From assembly GCA_027943245.1 (NCBI GenBank), contig JANDJZ010000889.1, positions 1-15,927 on the forward strand: a DNA stretch of 15,927 nt, written 5' to 3'. Of this stretch, positions 8,929 to 15,927 are shown piece after piece (position 1 is the first letter of the stretch; the number at the start of each line of letters is the position of its first letter). This DNA is from Acanthamoeba sp. SK_2022b. Lineage: Eukaryota; Discosea; Longamoebia; Acanthamoebidae. The notes below the pieces were generated by a model that was not told the origin of the DNA, searched no databases, and was given only the letters and a program-made list of their open reading frames with translations. Position numbers and translations under genes: made by a program.

Positions 8929-9856
8929 TACGGCTGCGCCTGCCCATCGTGTTATAGTTAGACAATCAACGAGGCCGATTCGAACTTCGGCCCACTCAGC
9001 CCAGAAGTTGCAGGAAGCCCTCTTTTTACTTCTTGGGTGGGGCAGGACCATACCTGTCCACCTGCAAAAAAGATGGAAACTTGACTTGATGGGGCTGCGA
9101 GCGCCAAGGACGCGTCTAATATGATCCTTGGAACACCGTCTCGTCGCTTCTTCCCTTCCCTTTCGGGTATGTCTCTTTCGTGAGGCCGAAACGCCGCTTG
9201 TCACGGTTGGTCCTCGTGCGGCGTGCTGTCGACACATACTTGCGCACAGGAATGCGAACTTCGTTGCGTGTTAATCGGACTTGCTGACGTCAGCAACCGG
9301 AGGTCCAGCACACACCTTCTTCTGTCATGTCTAGTGTGCGTGACTGGATCATCGTGGGGGAGTGGTGTACGTGTTGTTAGGATAAATACGGCGCTGTCCG
9401 CCTCTCCTGAGTTGCCCCTCCGCTGCACGCAGCTACAGGGGCAGTGAAACGTGTGCTCTGATACCTGCACATGCGCCTGCGCGTTTGATGCTGAGGTATT
9501 TAGGGCGTAGCACCTGCTGTGCACCTCCTTACAAGGAGAAACAACAGCACCAAAATGCGACATCCGTGTCGTTGCGTAGCGCCAAAAGCAACTTTCCGCT
9601 TCCTTATATGACTACTGGCCTACACCTTTAACGGAAATAACGGTGCCTTAGGTGCCGTTGCCTCCGTTCATGGGATCATTCCAACTTGCAACCTCTCCGC
9701 GCCACACCTCCTGCCCAGGGTACAGTAGGTTTTGCCTTCAAGAGCTTCCTGCCGCGTCTCTCCCAACCTCTAGAACTCCCCGTTAGCGTCCGAAAGGGCC
9801 AGGAGAGGACCCCTGAAACAGAAACGAGATCTATTTCGTCAGCCCCTCACCTTGTG
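8929..9856. promoter_or_regulatory. Divergent intergenic region between the dual kinase (-) and the RGS gene (+)
   Basis: About 0.9 kb separates two start codons facing away from each other, so promoters and 5' UTRs of both genes must lie here. It contains the 16-bp palindrome at 9281-9296. The RGS reading frame stays open upstream to about 9686 with no ATG before 9857, so a 5' exon or a longer N terminus could lie in 9400-9856. No other gene is supported. Confidence 0.7.
9281..9296. promoter_or_regulatory. Perfect 16-bp palindrome TTGCTGACGTCAGCAA (CRE / MARE-like bZIP site)
   Basis: The sequence is its own reverse complement. It contains the CRE core TGACGTCA inside TGCTGACGTCAGCA, the form known in animals as a Maf/CRE-type element. 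It lies about 350 bp upstream of the kinase ATG and about 560 bp upstream of the RGS ATG. Binding by an amoebal bZIP factor is inferred. Confidence 0.6.
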
Positions 9857-11417
9857 ATGCAGTCAAGGAGTCGTAGCGCTTCGATAGAGGGCCCTCAAGC
9901 GTTCTCCTCATCGGCGGCCAAGCTCATGGTCGCCTCGGGAGTTCCCGTTGGCGCCGCCGAAAGGAAGGCCGCGTTTGTCAATCGTTCGCGTTCCCACTCG
10001 GTGGGCGACGAGAAGTCGCAGGGAAGCGATCTCATCGCCGCGTACTCGCTCGGCCTGGCCGAGGAAGCCCTCCTCAAGCACATTCCCCATCACGCAGGCA
10101 TTGCCTGCCTCAAGCGGGATAAGCGCTCGGCTTCGGTGGGCGACTCAGCCGATGTTCATGACCAGCCGAAGGCAGGCATCCGAAGTCGCAGCAGCAGCAA
10201 CTGTCACAGCATCCTGGCTCCGGACGTCTCTCGACTATCGGCGTCCAACCTCTTTGCTAGCACCAAAAGCAGCGCCCGAGTACCCCTCCTGTTCTTTGGC
10301 GATGGGAGCTTGTCGTACCGCACTTCGATGCCTCCACGCAAGAACCGGGCCTCAACCGAGCCTGCTCGTACGCCCCCGCCCCGTCCTACGCTTGTTGCGC
10401 CTCTCTAACCTCATCATATCTCGACTGCGCAGTGGGAAACTTGCCACTCTATCGCACACTCTCGACCTCGTCGGACGATTCGCTGGACTCAGGGTCGAGC
10501 ACGCTCGGGCTCTCCCCTCGGCTGCTGCAACTGGCCCATCAGATGAGTCGCGCCTACTTCCTGGAGTTTATCCTTCACGACAAGAAGGCTCGATCGGCCT
10601 TCAAGGGCTACCTCGAGAAGAGGCACTGCGTGGAGAACCTCATGTTTTGGCTCGACGTAGAACGCTTCAAGAAGCTTGGTAAGCCTCCCGCCTTTCTTGT
10701 TTTCCGCCTCTCCCTGTGTACCCAACCTAATGGCCATCGGTGTTACTCCTACAGTGCGAAAGAACAAGGACGGGAGACTGAACCCTCTGATCAGTGAGAA
10801 GGTCACCGAGATTAGGGAGAAGTACCTCCAGCCGACGTCGACCCACGAGGTCAACCTCACCCACCAGGACAGGAAGGAGTTAGCCGAGGCGCTCAAGAAT
10901 CCGAACGTCCACTCGTTCGACCGGGCGCAGAAGGCAATCTTCATCCTCATGGTCGACGGCACATTCGACTACTTCCTCAAGAGCGACTCCTACAAACAGA
11001 TGAACAGTACAGTCGCCTTATCACCTCGATGTATCACGCTTGATGTGATAGCTGACCATCGCCCCGCCCGCTCTGACGATGACAGCTGAAGACACTATTA
11101 CCAACGAAGAGAATCCGCTGAAGCGGTTGTCCCAGACTCTGAACAGTGCCAGGGACACCAAAGAAGATGAAGGCAGCAAGGAGGCCAAGAAGAGGCGAAG
11201 CGTGTTCGCACGACGTAACACTGACGCCTCGCAGCCCTCGGACAGCATGACCAGCAGCGGAGAGGTTGACCTGCTGCCTCACAACGACAGCGAGAAGGAA
11301 AAGAAGAAGAGGGGGAAGAACCGACAAAAGGAGATGAAGAGACGACACACAGTAACTGACTCCAAAGAGCTCGGCCACGGTCGCGACGGCGACAACAAGA
11401 AGTGCCTGCTCATGTAG
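9857..11417 (+). CDS. RGS-domain protein with C-terminal CaaX box
   Basis: Regulator of G-protein signalling; the family accelerates GTP hydrolysis by G-alpha subunits. Exons 9857-10367, 10433-10678, 10755-11006 and 11086-11417 join in phase to 1341 nt, 446 residues. The N-terminal ~200 residues are Ser/Arg-rich and look disordered, with several SRSHSVGD / KRSASVGD-type repeats resembling basophilic phosphorylation or 14-3-3 sites. The RGS fold spans about residues 210-336: SRAYFLEFILHDKKARSAFK, VENLMFWLDVERFKKL, then FDRAQKAIFILMVDGTFDYFLKSDSY. The tail is Lys/Arg-rich and ends NKKCLLM-stop, a CaaX box with Met last, which usually favours farnesylation; the preceding basic residues would support membrane binding. 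The start is the first in-frame ATG and the N terminus may be longer. It lies divergent to the dual kinase. Confidence 0.9.
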
Positions 11418-11843
11418 ATCGCTGCAGGCCGGATGTATTGCAACTGTACAATCACCATCACTTTCACAACAGCCACGTGTAAACCAAGCTTAAGACCAGG
11501 AAAGGGTAGGTTGTCAGAGAAGAGAAAGATATGCCCGCTGCACGGGAACCAGATGGGCTTTTTCCCTTTTTCAAAGTCTCCTCAACCTACCACGTGTAGT
11601 GCTGTCCTCCACGTGCCTCCTCTCTGCACGCTTGCAAAGGCACAGCAGAGGAGGATGGAGCATGGACTCACAGCAGAACCACAAAGGATCAGCTTTCTTG
11701 CCCTTGAAAATCAGGTGCAGTTTTGCTGCGTCGGAGTTCCATGCAGTCGACCATACACTACGTTTGGGACAGAGGACAACATTGTCAATGTTTTATGGTT
11801 TCATGTAGCAACCATAAGAACATAGGAGGCTGCAGCGCCTGGA
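11418..11843. other. Convergent intergenic region with three CACGTG motifs
   Basis: This holds the 3' ends of the RGS gene (+) and the membrane-protein gene (-). CACGTG occurs at 11474-11479, 11591-11596 and 11610-11615. A broken inverted repeat (CCTCCTCT..GC near 11616 against GCAGAGGAGG near 11646) could form a hairpin. No gene is seen. Confidence 0.6.
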
Positions 11844-12717
11844 TCACTTAGACTTTAGCTTACCACCGGCCTGGTAGGTCTTGAGGAGGTGCATCAAGAG
11901 GAAGAGCACGGCGACCGCCATCATGACTTCGTATACCAGGTAGGACGAGAGCTGCACGCCCACGACTCCCAGCAGGTGCGAGTTGACCGCGTCGAGCAGG
12001 AAGGTGAAGCGGTCCAGCAGCACCCGGGATGCGGCCGCTCCCAGGAAGGCAAAGGCCGACAGACGCAGGCTGTCTGCCTTGTCGGGCAGCTGTCGGGCAG
12101 CGGAGAGCAGGTAGGCTCCCAGCACGGCGTAGATAGCCAGCTGAACGTAGGAGGACGGCACGTAGTTGGAGACCAACGCCAGCGGCGACGAGCCCGTGGG
12201 CAGCGCGTACCTGGGCGTGCCCATGCCGCTTCGCGATCAGCCCCAGCCCAAGCATTTGGATCTCTGAGGCAACGCGAGCGCACAAAGGAGAGATGAGGAG
12301 AGGCACCACTGAGGGGAGATGTTGGTGTTGCGGTGGACTTCAGAGTAGAGCATGACGGCAAGGGCCAGGGCGCCTGTGGTCTCCGCCACGGCGGAGGTGT
12401 AGAAGGTGAGGAGGCTCGCGGCCGCGTAGCGCATGTCATACCGCGACGCGGCCATGAGGCCGGCGGTCACGGCCACCGGCAGCAGACCCACCAGAGCCAC
12501 ATATCTAGCAGGTCGTAATAACAGCAACAGGTCAATCTTAGGGCCCGCAAGACAAGAGATTTAAAACAGAATGAACGGAAATGGCAAGGCGGTACCGCAG
12601 CGAGAGGGGCGGAGCGTTCTTGAAGGGCTGGACGGCGAGGACGGCGAGGCAGCCCAGAGATATCAGGGCGAGGAGGCTCTCGGCGAGGAGGGGCAGCAAG
12701 TCGTCCAATGCCGCCAT
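11844..12717 (-). CDS. Multi-pass integral membrane protein, unknown family, C-terminal KLKSK
   Basis: Not recognised. Exons 12717-12596, 12504 to about 12310, and about 12210 (or 12228) to 11844 (TGA). The first junction is certain in phase. The second has two donors (after 12310 or 12307) and two acceptors (before 12228 or 12210), all phase-compatible, so 10 or fewer residues there are unsure. The protein is about 230-240 residues and very hydrophobic, with roughly six membrane segments, e.g. LLALISLGCLAVLAV, YVALVGLLPVAVTAGLMAA, YVQLAIYAVLGAYLLSAA and YEVMMAVAVLFLLMHLL. The last five residues, KLKSK, fit a KxKxx COPI-type ER retrieval signal, suggesting an ER or Golgi membrane protein. It shares an 83-bp divergent promoter region with the Nudix gene. 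A GGTAAG just before the stop could be a donor to an unseen exon; I read through it. Confidence 0.72.
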
Positions 12718-12800
12718 GTTGTTCTTTGTTTTGGTTTAGTGAAAGAAAGGAAAGGAAATGAAGCGGCAACGCGCGGGGCCAACGCCACAACACAACAACG
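12718..12800. promoter_or_regulatory. 83-bp bidirectional promoter region
   Basis: Only 83 bp separate the start codon of the membrane protein (12717, minus strand) from that of the Nudix hydrolase (12801, plus strand). Both transcription starts and short 5' UTRs must be in or very near it, or overlap the opposite gene. The core is purine-rich on the plus strand (repeated GAAAGGAAAGGAAATG). No TATA box is visible. Confidence 0.65.
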
Positions 12801-13531
12801 ATGGAGCTTGTGCGCGGTATAGTGGGCTACAGGGCGTGCCTGGGGGCGTGCATCTTCGACCACACAGGACGCATCCTGGTGGGCAAGCGCTCCTCTGCCA
12901 AGAAACAGGCCGTCGGCACTGTACACCTCACCCCGCACACAACACCGTCAGCTGGTTCGACTAATGCCTGCACGCCCACGTGTTGGGTCCAGTGGCAATG
13001 CCCACAAGGTGGCTACGATAAGAGCGCGGACAAGGGCTCCAAGGTGACGGGGGTATGGCGCGAGGTGTGGGAGGAGGTCGGCCTCACCCCCGACCACGGT
13101 CTCCAGCTCGTGGCCCAACTCCCGGAGGAGCTCAAGTACGAGATCGATTCGGGCGCGTACAAGGGGTACTTGATGACCACCTCGTGACCCTGCTCGCCCT
13201 CATCGCCCTCATTGATCCCATCACAGGCAGAGCATGACGTGGTTCCTGTTCTACTGGGCCAACGCCGACCTGAGCAAGTGCAAGCTGGACAACGAAGAGA
13301 ACCCCGAGTTCACCGAGCTCGCCTGGAAGGTGCCTCATCACGTGGTGAGGTAGTGAGAGAGCCTAGAGTGAGACTCACACCCACTTCTCCTTGTCATCTT
13401 TCTCTTTCACTACGCGACAGGAGTGGGACTTTGCGCTGGAGAACGTGATGGAGGCCAAGAAGGGCGTCTACGCCAAGCTGCGCGAGTGGGCCGAGCCGGC
13501 GATCGCCAGCCACCTCGCCACCCTGGAGTGA
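12801..13531 (+). CDS. Nudix hydrolase, RppH / plant diadenosine-polyphosphate hydrolase type
   Basis: Nudix enzymes hydrolyse nucleoside diphosphates linked to another group; this branch acts on Ap4A-like dinucleotides or RNA 5' pyrophosphates. Exons 12801-12920, 12993-13165, 13227-13344 and 13421-13531 give 522 nt, 173 residues, close to the family length. The N terminus GYRACLGACIFDHTGRILVGKR matches the family's GYRPCVG start region. Next come WQCPQGGYD (41-49) and REVWEEVGL (63-71), the metal-binding Nudix helix, then MTWFLFYWAN and EFTELAWK with an aromatic-rich C-terminal helix. The box departs from GX5EX7REUXEEXGU: the first Glu is missing and the gap to RE is about three residues longer; REVWEE itself is intact. 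Substrate cannot be fixed from sequence. Intron 1 is 72 nt, in frame and stop-free. Confidence 0.9.
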
Positions 13532-13698
13532 CAAGACAGCCACACACACACACGACACATACGCGCACGCACGCAATTCCCTCAGTAAGAGCTACAAGAA
13601 GACGATGCATTGCCATGTCGTGAACGGAGAGGTGTCGAGCGTGGAGTGGTGGCTCGTGGGGGGGGGGGGAAGAAGGGGAGCGGAGCGGTGCGCGCGGC
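13532..13698. other. Convergent intergenic spacer
   Basis: A 167-bp spacer between the Nudix stop and the RhoGAP stop holds both 3' UTRs. It contains a short CA tract near 13540-13552 and a G run near 13658-13669. No gene is seen. Confidence 0.6.
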
Positions 13699-13967
13699 TT
13701 AGGCCTCGGCCTTGGCCTCCTGCTCGGCGGCCTCCTTGTTCTCCTGCTCCCCGGCGGCAGAGGCCGCGGCGAGCGCGTCGCGCGCTTTGCAGTAGTCCCC
13801 GAACGAGCCACGCACGAACATGCCCTCCCGCGGCAGGTTCTCCATCACCACCAGCGGGTCCGTCGCCGGACAGCGCAGGAAGCACGGCGAGAAGACCTGG
13901 ACCCCACGTTCCCGCGTGATGAGCTCACGTGTGTCCAATCGCGGGCGTGTGCGATGATGATGATGAT

Positions 13968-14020
<53 letters not shown>

Positions 14021-15769
14021 GTGGAGGAGGCGAACCATGGCGAGGTTGTTGAGGTCCATCTTGGTGACGGCCGAGTGCTTGGAGAGCGTGTAGACGAGCT
14101 CGAACAGACGCACGATCACGTTTTGGTTCTCCTCCGGCAACGACTTGAGCAGGCGCTGCCTGTCCTCGGCCGTATCGCAGTACAGCGCGTTCGTGCTGTC
14201 GTGTGTGTTTCGCAATCAGTCGACCGCCACTAGAAGCGAGCGAGAGCGCGCGCGCGCGCGAGGCAGAGAGTAGTCGACGCACTAGTAATAATCGGGGATG
14301 AGGGCCTCGGTCAGGTCTCGCAGCCACAGCTTGAGCAGACACGCGGGGAGGTGCGCGTCCCTGCGCGCCAGCAGGAAACCAGGAAACGACCGTCAGGAGA
14401 GAGGCTCGCATGCGTGTCACACAGCGGCGCCGACGTGCCTCATGGCGGCGCAGGCGTAATCGCCGGAGTTGAACTGCTTTCGGAGCATCTCCAGCTCGGC
14501 CAGCGAGGTGGGTACTCGGAAGATGCCCTCGGTCTCAGTAGCTGATTGGAGGAAAATAAGTATAAATAAATAACTAGCTATATTAAAAATACGAGAAGAT
14601 AAAGGGGTGAGGGGCACGCACCGCGAAGGTTCATCATGGCGTCGATGAGGACCTCCATGACCTTGGGGACGCGAGCTTCGGGGGTGGCCATGCGCTGGCG
14701 GCGCATGATGTTCTCCAGCGACGACTGGAACACATTGGGGATCTTGTCGCTCGTCGACTTCTCCACGTCGTCCATCTGTGCATTTATTCATTCAGTATTT
14801 GTTCATTTAAATAAATAAATAAATAATAAATTCTTGACCAGATCAGAGCAGAGGGCAGAGAGGCGCAACATACCTCGAACCTGTAGATCTCCATGCCGTC
14901 GATGAAGGCCATCCTCCTGGAGAGATGGTACAGCCGGCCAGTGACGAGGATCTCATTGGCCAGTTCGACGGCCTGCTCGCGCGTGGTGGCCACCTTGCTC
15001 TTGAGCATCCAGTCGACGGCGTCGCAGCCCAGGAAGCACTTGGAGTAGTTCTTGCCCTGCCAGTTGATGTCCGCCATGGGAATGCCGCCGGCTCCCCTCA
15101 TCTTGGCCACAATGGCGTCGATCTGACCCCCCCCCCCGCACGCCCCCCCCCCACAGCAAAGGCCAGTCAGACGCGCGCACAGCAAAGAACGAAAACGAAA
15201 GAGGGGGAGGCGCACGGCGTTCTCGGCCTTCTCATCGGAGTTAAAATCGCCTTCGATGCCGAGAGTGGTGACGGCGAGGCGCGACGTGCCAAACTTGCGC
15301 GAGAGGGTCATCATCTTCTCCCGTCGCTTCTCGCGGCTCTCGAGGGGCGCGGGGGCAGGCGCGGGGGCAAAGACCGGCAGGGGCGACGACGGGACCACCA
15401 GGGGTGGCGGGGCGGCCAACGCGGTCTTGGCCGAGCTCAGGCCGGGCTTCGTCATCACGCCCGATCCCGAGTTCGAGGGCGAGTGCGTTGTGATCGCCGT
15501 CAACGGCGCTGCATGAATGAACTGTGTGAGTCGCGTTTGCGTTTGCGTTTGCGCTTGCGTTGGTGGGGGGAGGGAGCGTGTTACAGGAGAGGGTCTGGGA
15601 AGGCGGGCGGTTGCGGGCGACGCTGGCGGCGGCAGCGGCCATGCCACCGGCCACGCCACCGGCGGTCGCAGTGTGGACGATGGTGGGCGGGGCACCGCGA
15701 GGAGGGACCGCTGGCTGGGGCCGGCGCGGAGCCGCGGCACCGCCGGCGGCCGGGTTGGACCCGATCTGA
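13699..15769 (-). CDS. DEP-RhoGAP protein, 5' end incomplete
   Basis: GTPase-activating protein for Rho-family GTPases, controlling actin and cell shape. Exons (high to low): 15769-15585, 15508-15216, 15122-14874, 14775-14622, 14541-14421, 14360-14283, 14195-14036, 13896-13699 (TAA); phases join, giving at least 478 visible residues. A Pro/Ala-rich N terminus (1-160) is followed by a DEP domain (about 160-242; KCFLGCDAVDWMLKSK, AVELANEILVTGRLYHL) and a RhoGAP domain (about 255-440). The RhoGAP part has the arginine finger in TETEGIFR (R302 of the visible chain), LLKLWLRDLTEAL with the usual K and R, and a helix ending KMDLNNLAMVFSPCFLR. Where many RhoGAPs have GPN after VF, this has SPC. The Ala/Glu-rich C-terminal tail ends EAKAEA. 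A further exon at 15879-15927 (encoding TPTKLGAPST) may join in phase but has a weak donor. The start codon is outside the window or unresolved. Confidence 0.88.
13954..14018 (+). repeat. (GAT)n then (GT)n microsatellite in a RhoGAP intron
   Basis: A short ATG/GAT trinucleotide run (about 13954-13968) is followed by about 50 bp of GT dinucleotide (13969-14018). It is inside the intron between the NNLAM exon and the VFSPCFLR exon. On the RhoGAP sense strand it reads (CA)n. Confidence 0.95.
14548..14602 (-). other. AT-rich intron segment in the RhoGAP gene
   Basis: The intron at 14542-14621 has a core of A/T-only words (ATAAATAAATAACTAGC and similar), in sharp contrast with flanking GC-rich exons. 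No coding content is seen. Confidence 0.8.
14786..14835 (-). repeat. AT-rich intron segment with (AAAT)n repeat in the RhoGAP gene
   Basis: Tandem AAAT units (about 14808-14830) lie within the intron at 14776-14873, between the DEP exon and the RhoGAP N-terminal exon. Confidence 0.85.
15127..15152 (+). repeat. Interrupted poly-C tract at a RhoGAP splice acceptor
   Basis: Two C runs are split by GCACG. On the sense strand this is a G-rich stretch directly before the TCAG acceptor of the DEP exon, where a pyrimidine tract would be expected. The run length is prone to sequencing error. Confidence 0.85.
15530..15560 (+). repeat. (GTTTGC)n hexanucleotide repeat in a RhoGAP intron
   Basis: About four copies of GTTTGC, the last degenerate, in the intron 15509-15584. 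Read on the minus strand as coding it would give QTQTQ, but the splice phases place it in the intron. Confidence 0.75.
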
Positions 15770-15927
15770 CTGCCGGGCGGGGACGCGGCTGCGCGTCAAA
15801 TCATCGCGTGCCACGCAAAGCGACGTCTTTTGGTGAGTTTGCGCACACGCGCGTTTGGGGGGGGGGGCAAGGCGAGACGAACTCGTCGAAGGGGCGCCCA
15901 GCTTTGTGGGCGTGCCGATGGCGGTGC
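15770..15927 (-). other. 5' intron and possible upstream exon of the RhoGAP gene
   Basis: An in-frame stop at 15798-15796 and a CGGCAG acceptor at 15771-15770 indicate that the exon starting at 15769 is internal. The edge of the window (15879-15927) is open and could be the previous exon. A run of about ten G (15857-15867) lies in the intron. Confidence 0.5.

Noticed and set aside
8973..8992. Hairpin GGCCGA-TTCGAACT-TCGGCC resembling a tRNA T-arm
   Set aside because: The loop is 8 nt, and no acceptor stem, anticodon arm or D-arm can be placed around it.
9223..9447. 74-codon plus-strand frame in the divergent intergenic region
   Set aside because: It has no ATG start at its 5' end, no domain and no splice support; it overlaps the palindromic regulatory site.
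11433..11825. 130-codon plus-strand frame after the RGS stop
   Set aside because: No recognisable domain, and its position fits the 3' UTR of the RGS gene.
12801..13187. Unspliced 128-residue Nudix reading
   Set aside because: It carries a 24-residue insertion from a 72-nt GT..AG intron and lacks the WFLFYW and C-terminal parts, which splicing restores.
14925..15836. 303-codon plus-strand open frame
   Set aside because: It is antisense to the DEP-RhoGAP exons, whose domains are clear, and is Arg/Gly-rich as expected from GC-rich complement.

Overview
This is a eukaryotic nuclear window. Coding sequence is GC-rich and cut into many short exons with GT..AG introns. Every coding region needs splicing to give a coherent protein. 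The mix of an OGDC E1, an RGS protein, a DEP-RhoGAP, a tandem TKL-like kinase and a Nudix hydrolase, together with compact GC-rich genes and frequent GTAC.. donors, points to a free-living amoebozoan such as Acanthamoeba. The organism is an inference; no rRNA or organelle marker is present.

Layout, left to right. 1-3009 (+): 3' half of a 2-oxoglutarate dehydrogenase E1 gene, about 13 exons, with an unexplained loss of conserved coding sequence at a (CA)n tract. 3010-4543: about 1.5 kb with no convincing gene, containing a 31-bp tandem duplication and a perfect 10-bp-stem hairpin. 4544-5411 (+): a Cys-rich secreted/type I membrane protein of unknown function. 5513-8928 (-): a 17-exon gene for a 721-residue protein with two complete kinase domains, an N-myristoylation motif and a Lys/Glu-rich tail. 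8929-9856: divergent control region with a perfect 16-bp CRE/MARE-type palindrome. 9857-11417 (+): an RGS-domain protein ending in a CaaX box (CLLM). 11844-12717 (-): a multi-pass membrane protein ending in KLKSK. 12801-13531 (+): a Nudix hydrolase of the RppH/plant Ap4A-hydrolase type. 13699 to the right edge (-): a DEP-RhoGAP protein, 5' end incomplete.

The first and last genes run off the window. The kinase/RGS and membrane-protein/Nudix pairs are divergent, the latter separated by only 83 bp. The Cys-rich/kinase, RGS/membrane-protein and Nudix/RhoGAP pairs are convergent. Three genes encode signalling proteins: a predicted myristoylated dual kinase, a predicted prenylated RGS protein and a DEP-RhoGAP. 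Nothing in the sequence proves they act together. The exon models were derived by hand from reading-frame phase and family similarity; for the kinase, RGS and Nudix genes every splice phase closes and the total length is a multiple of three.
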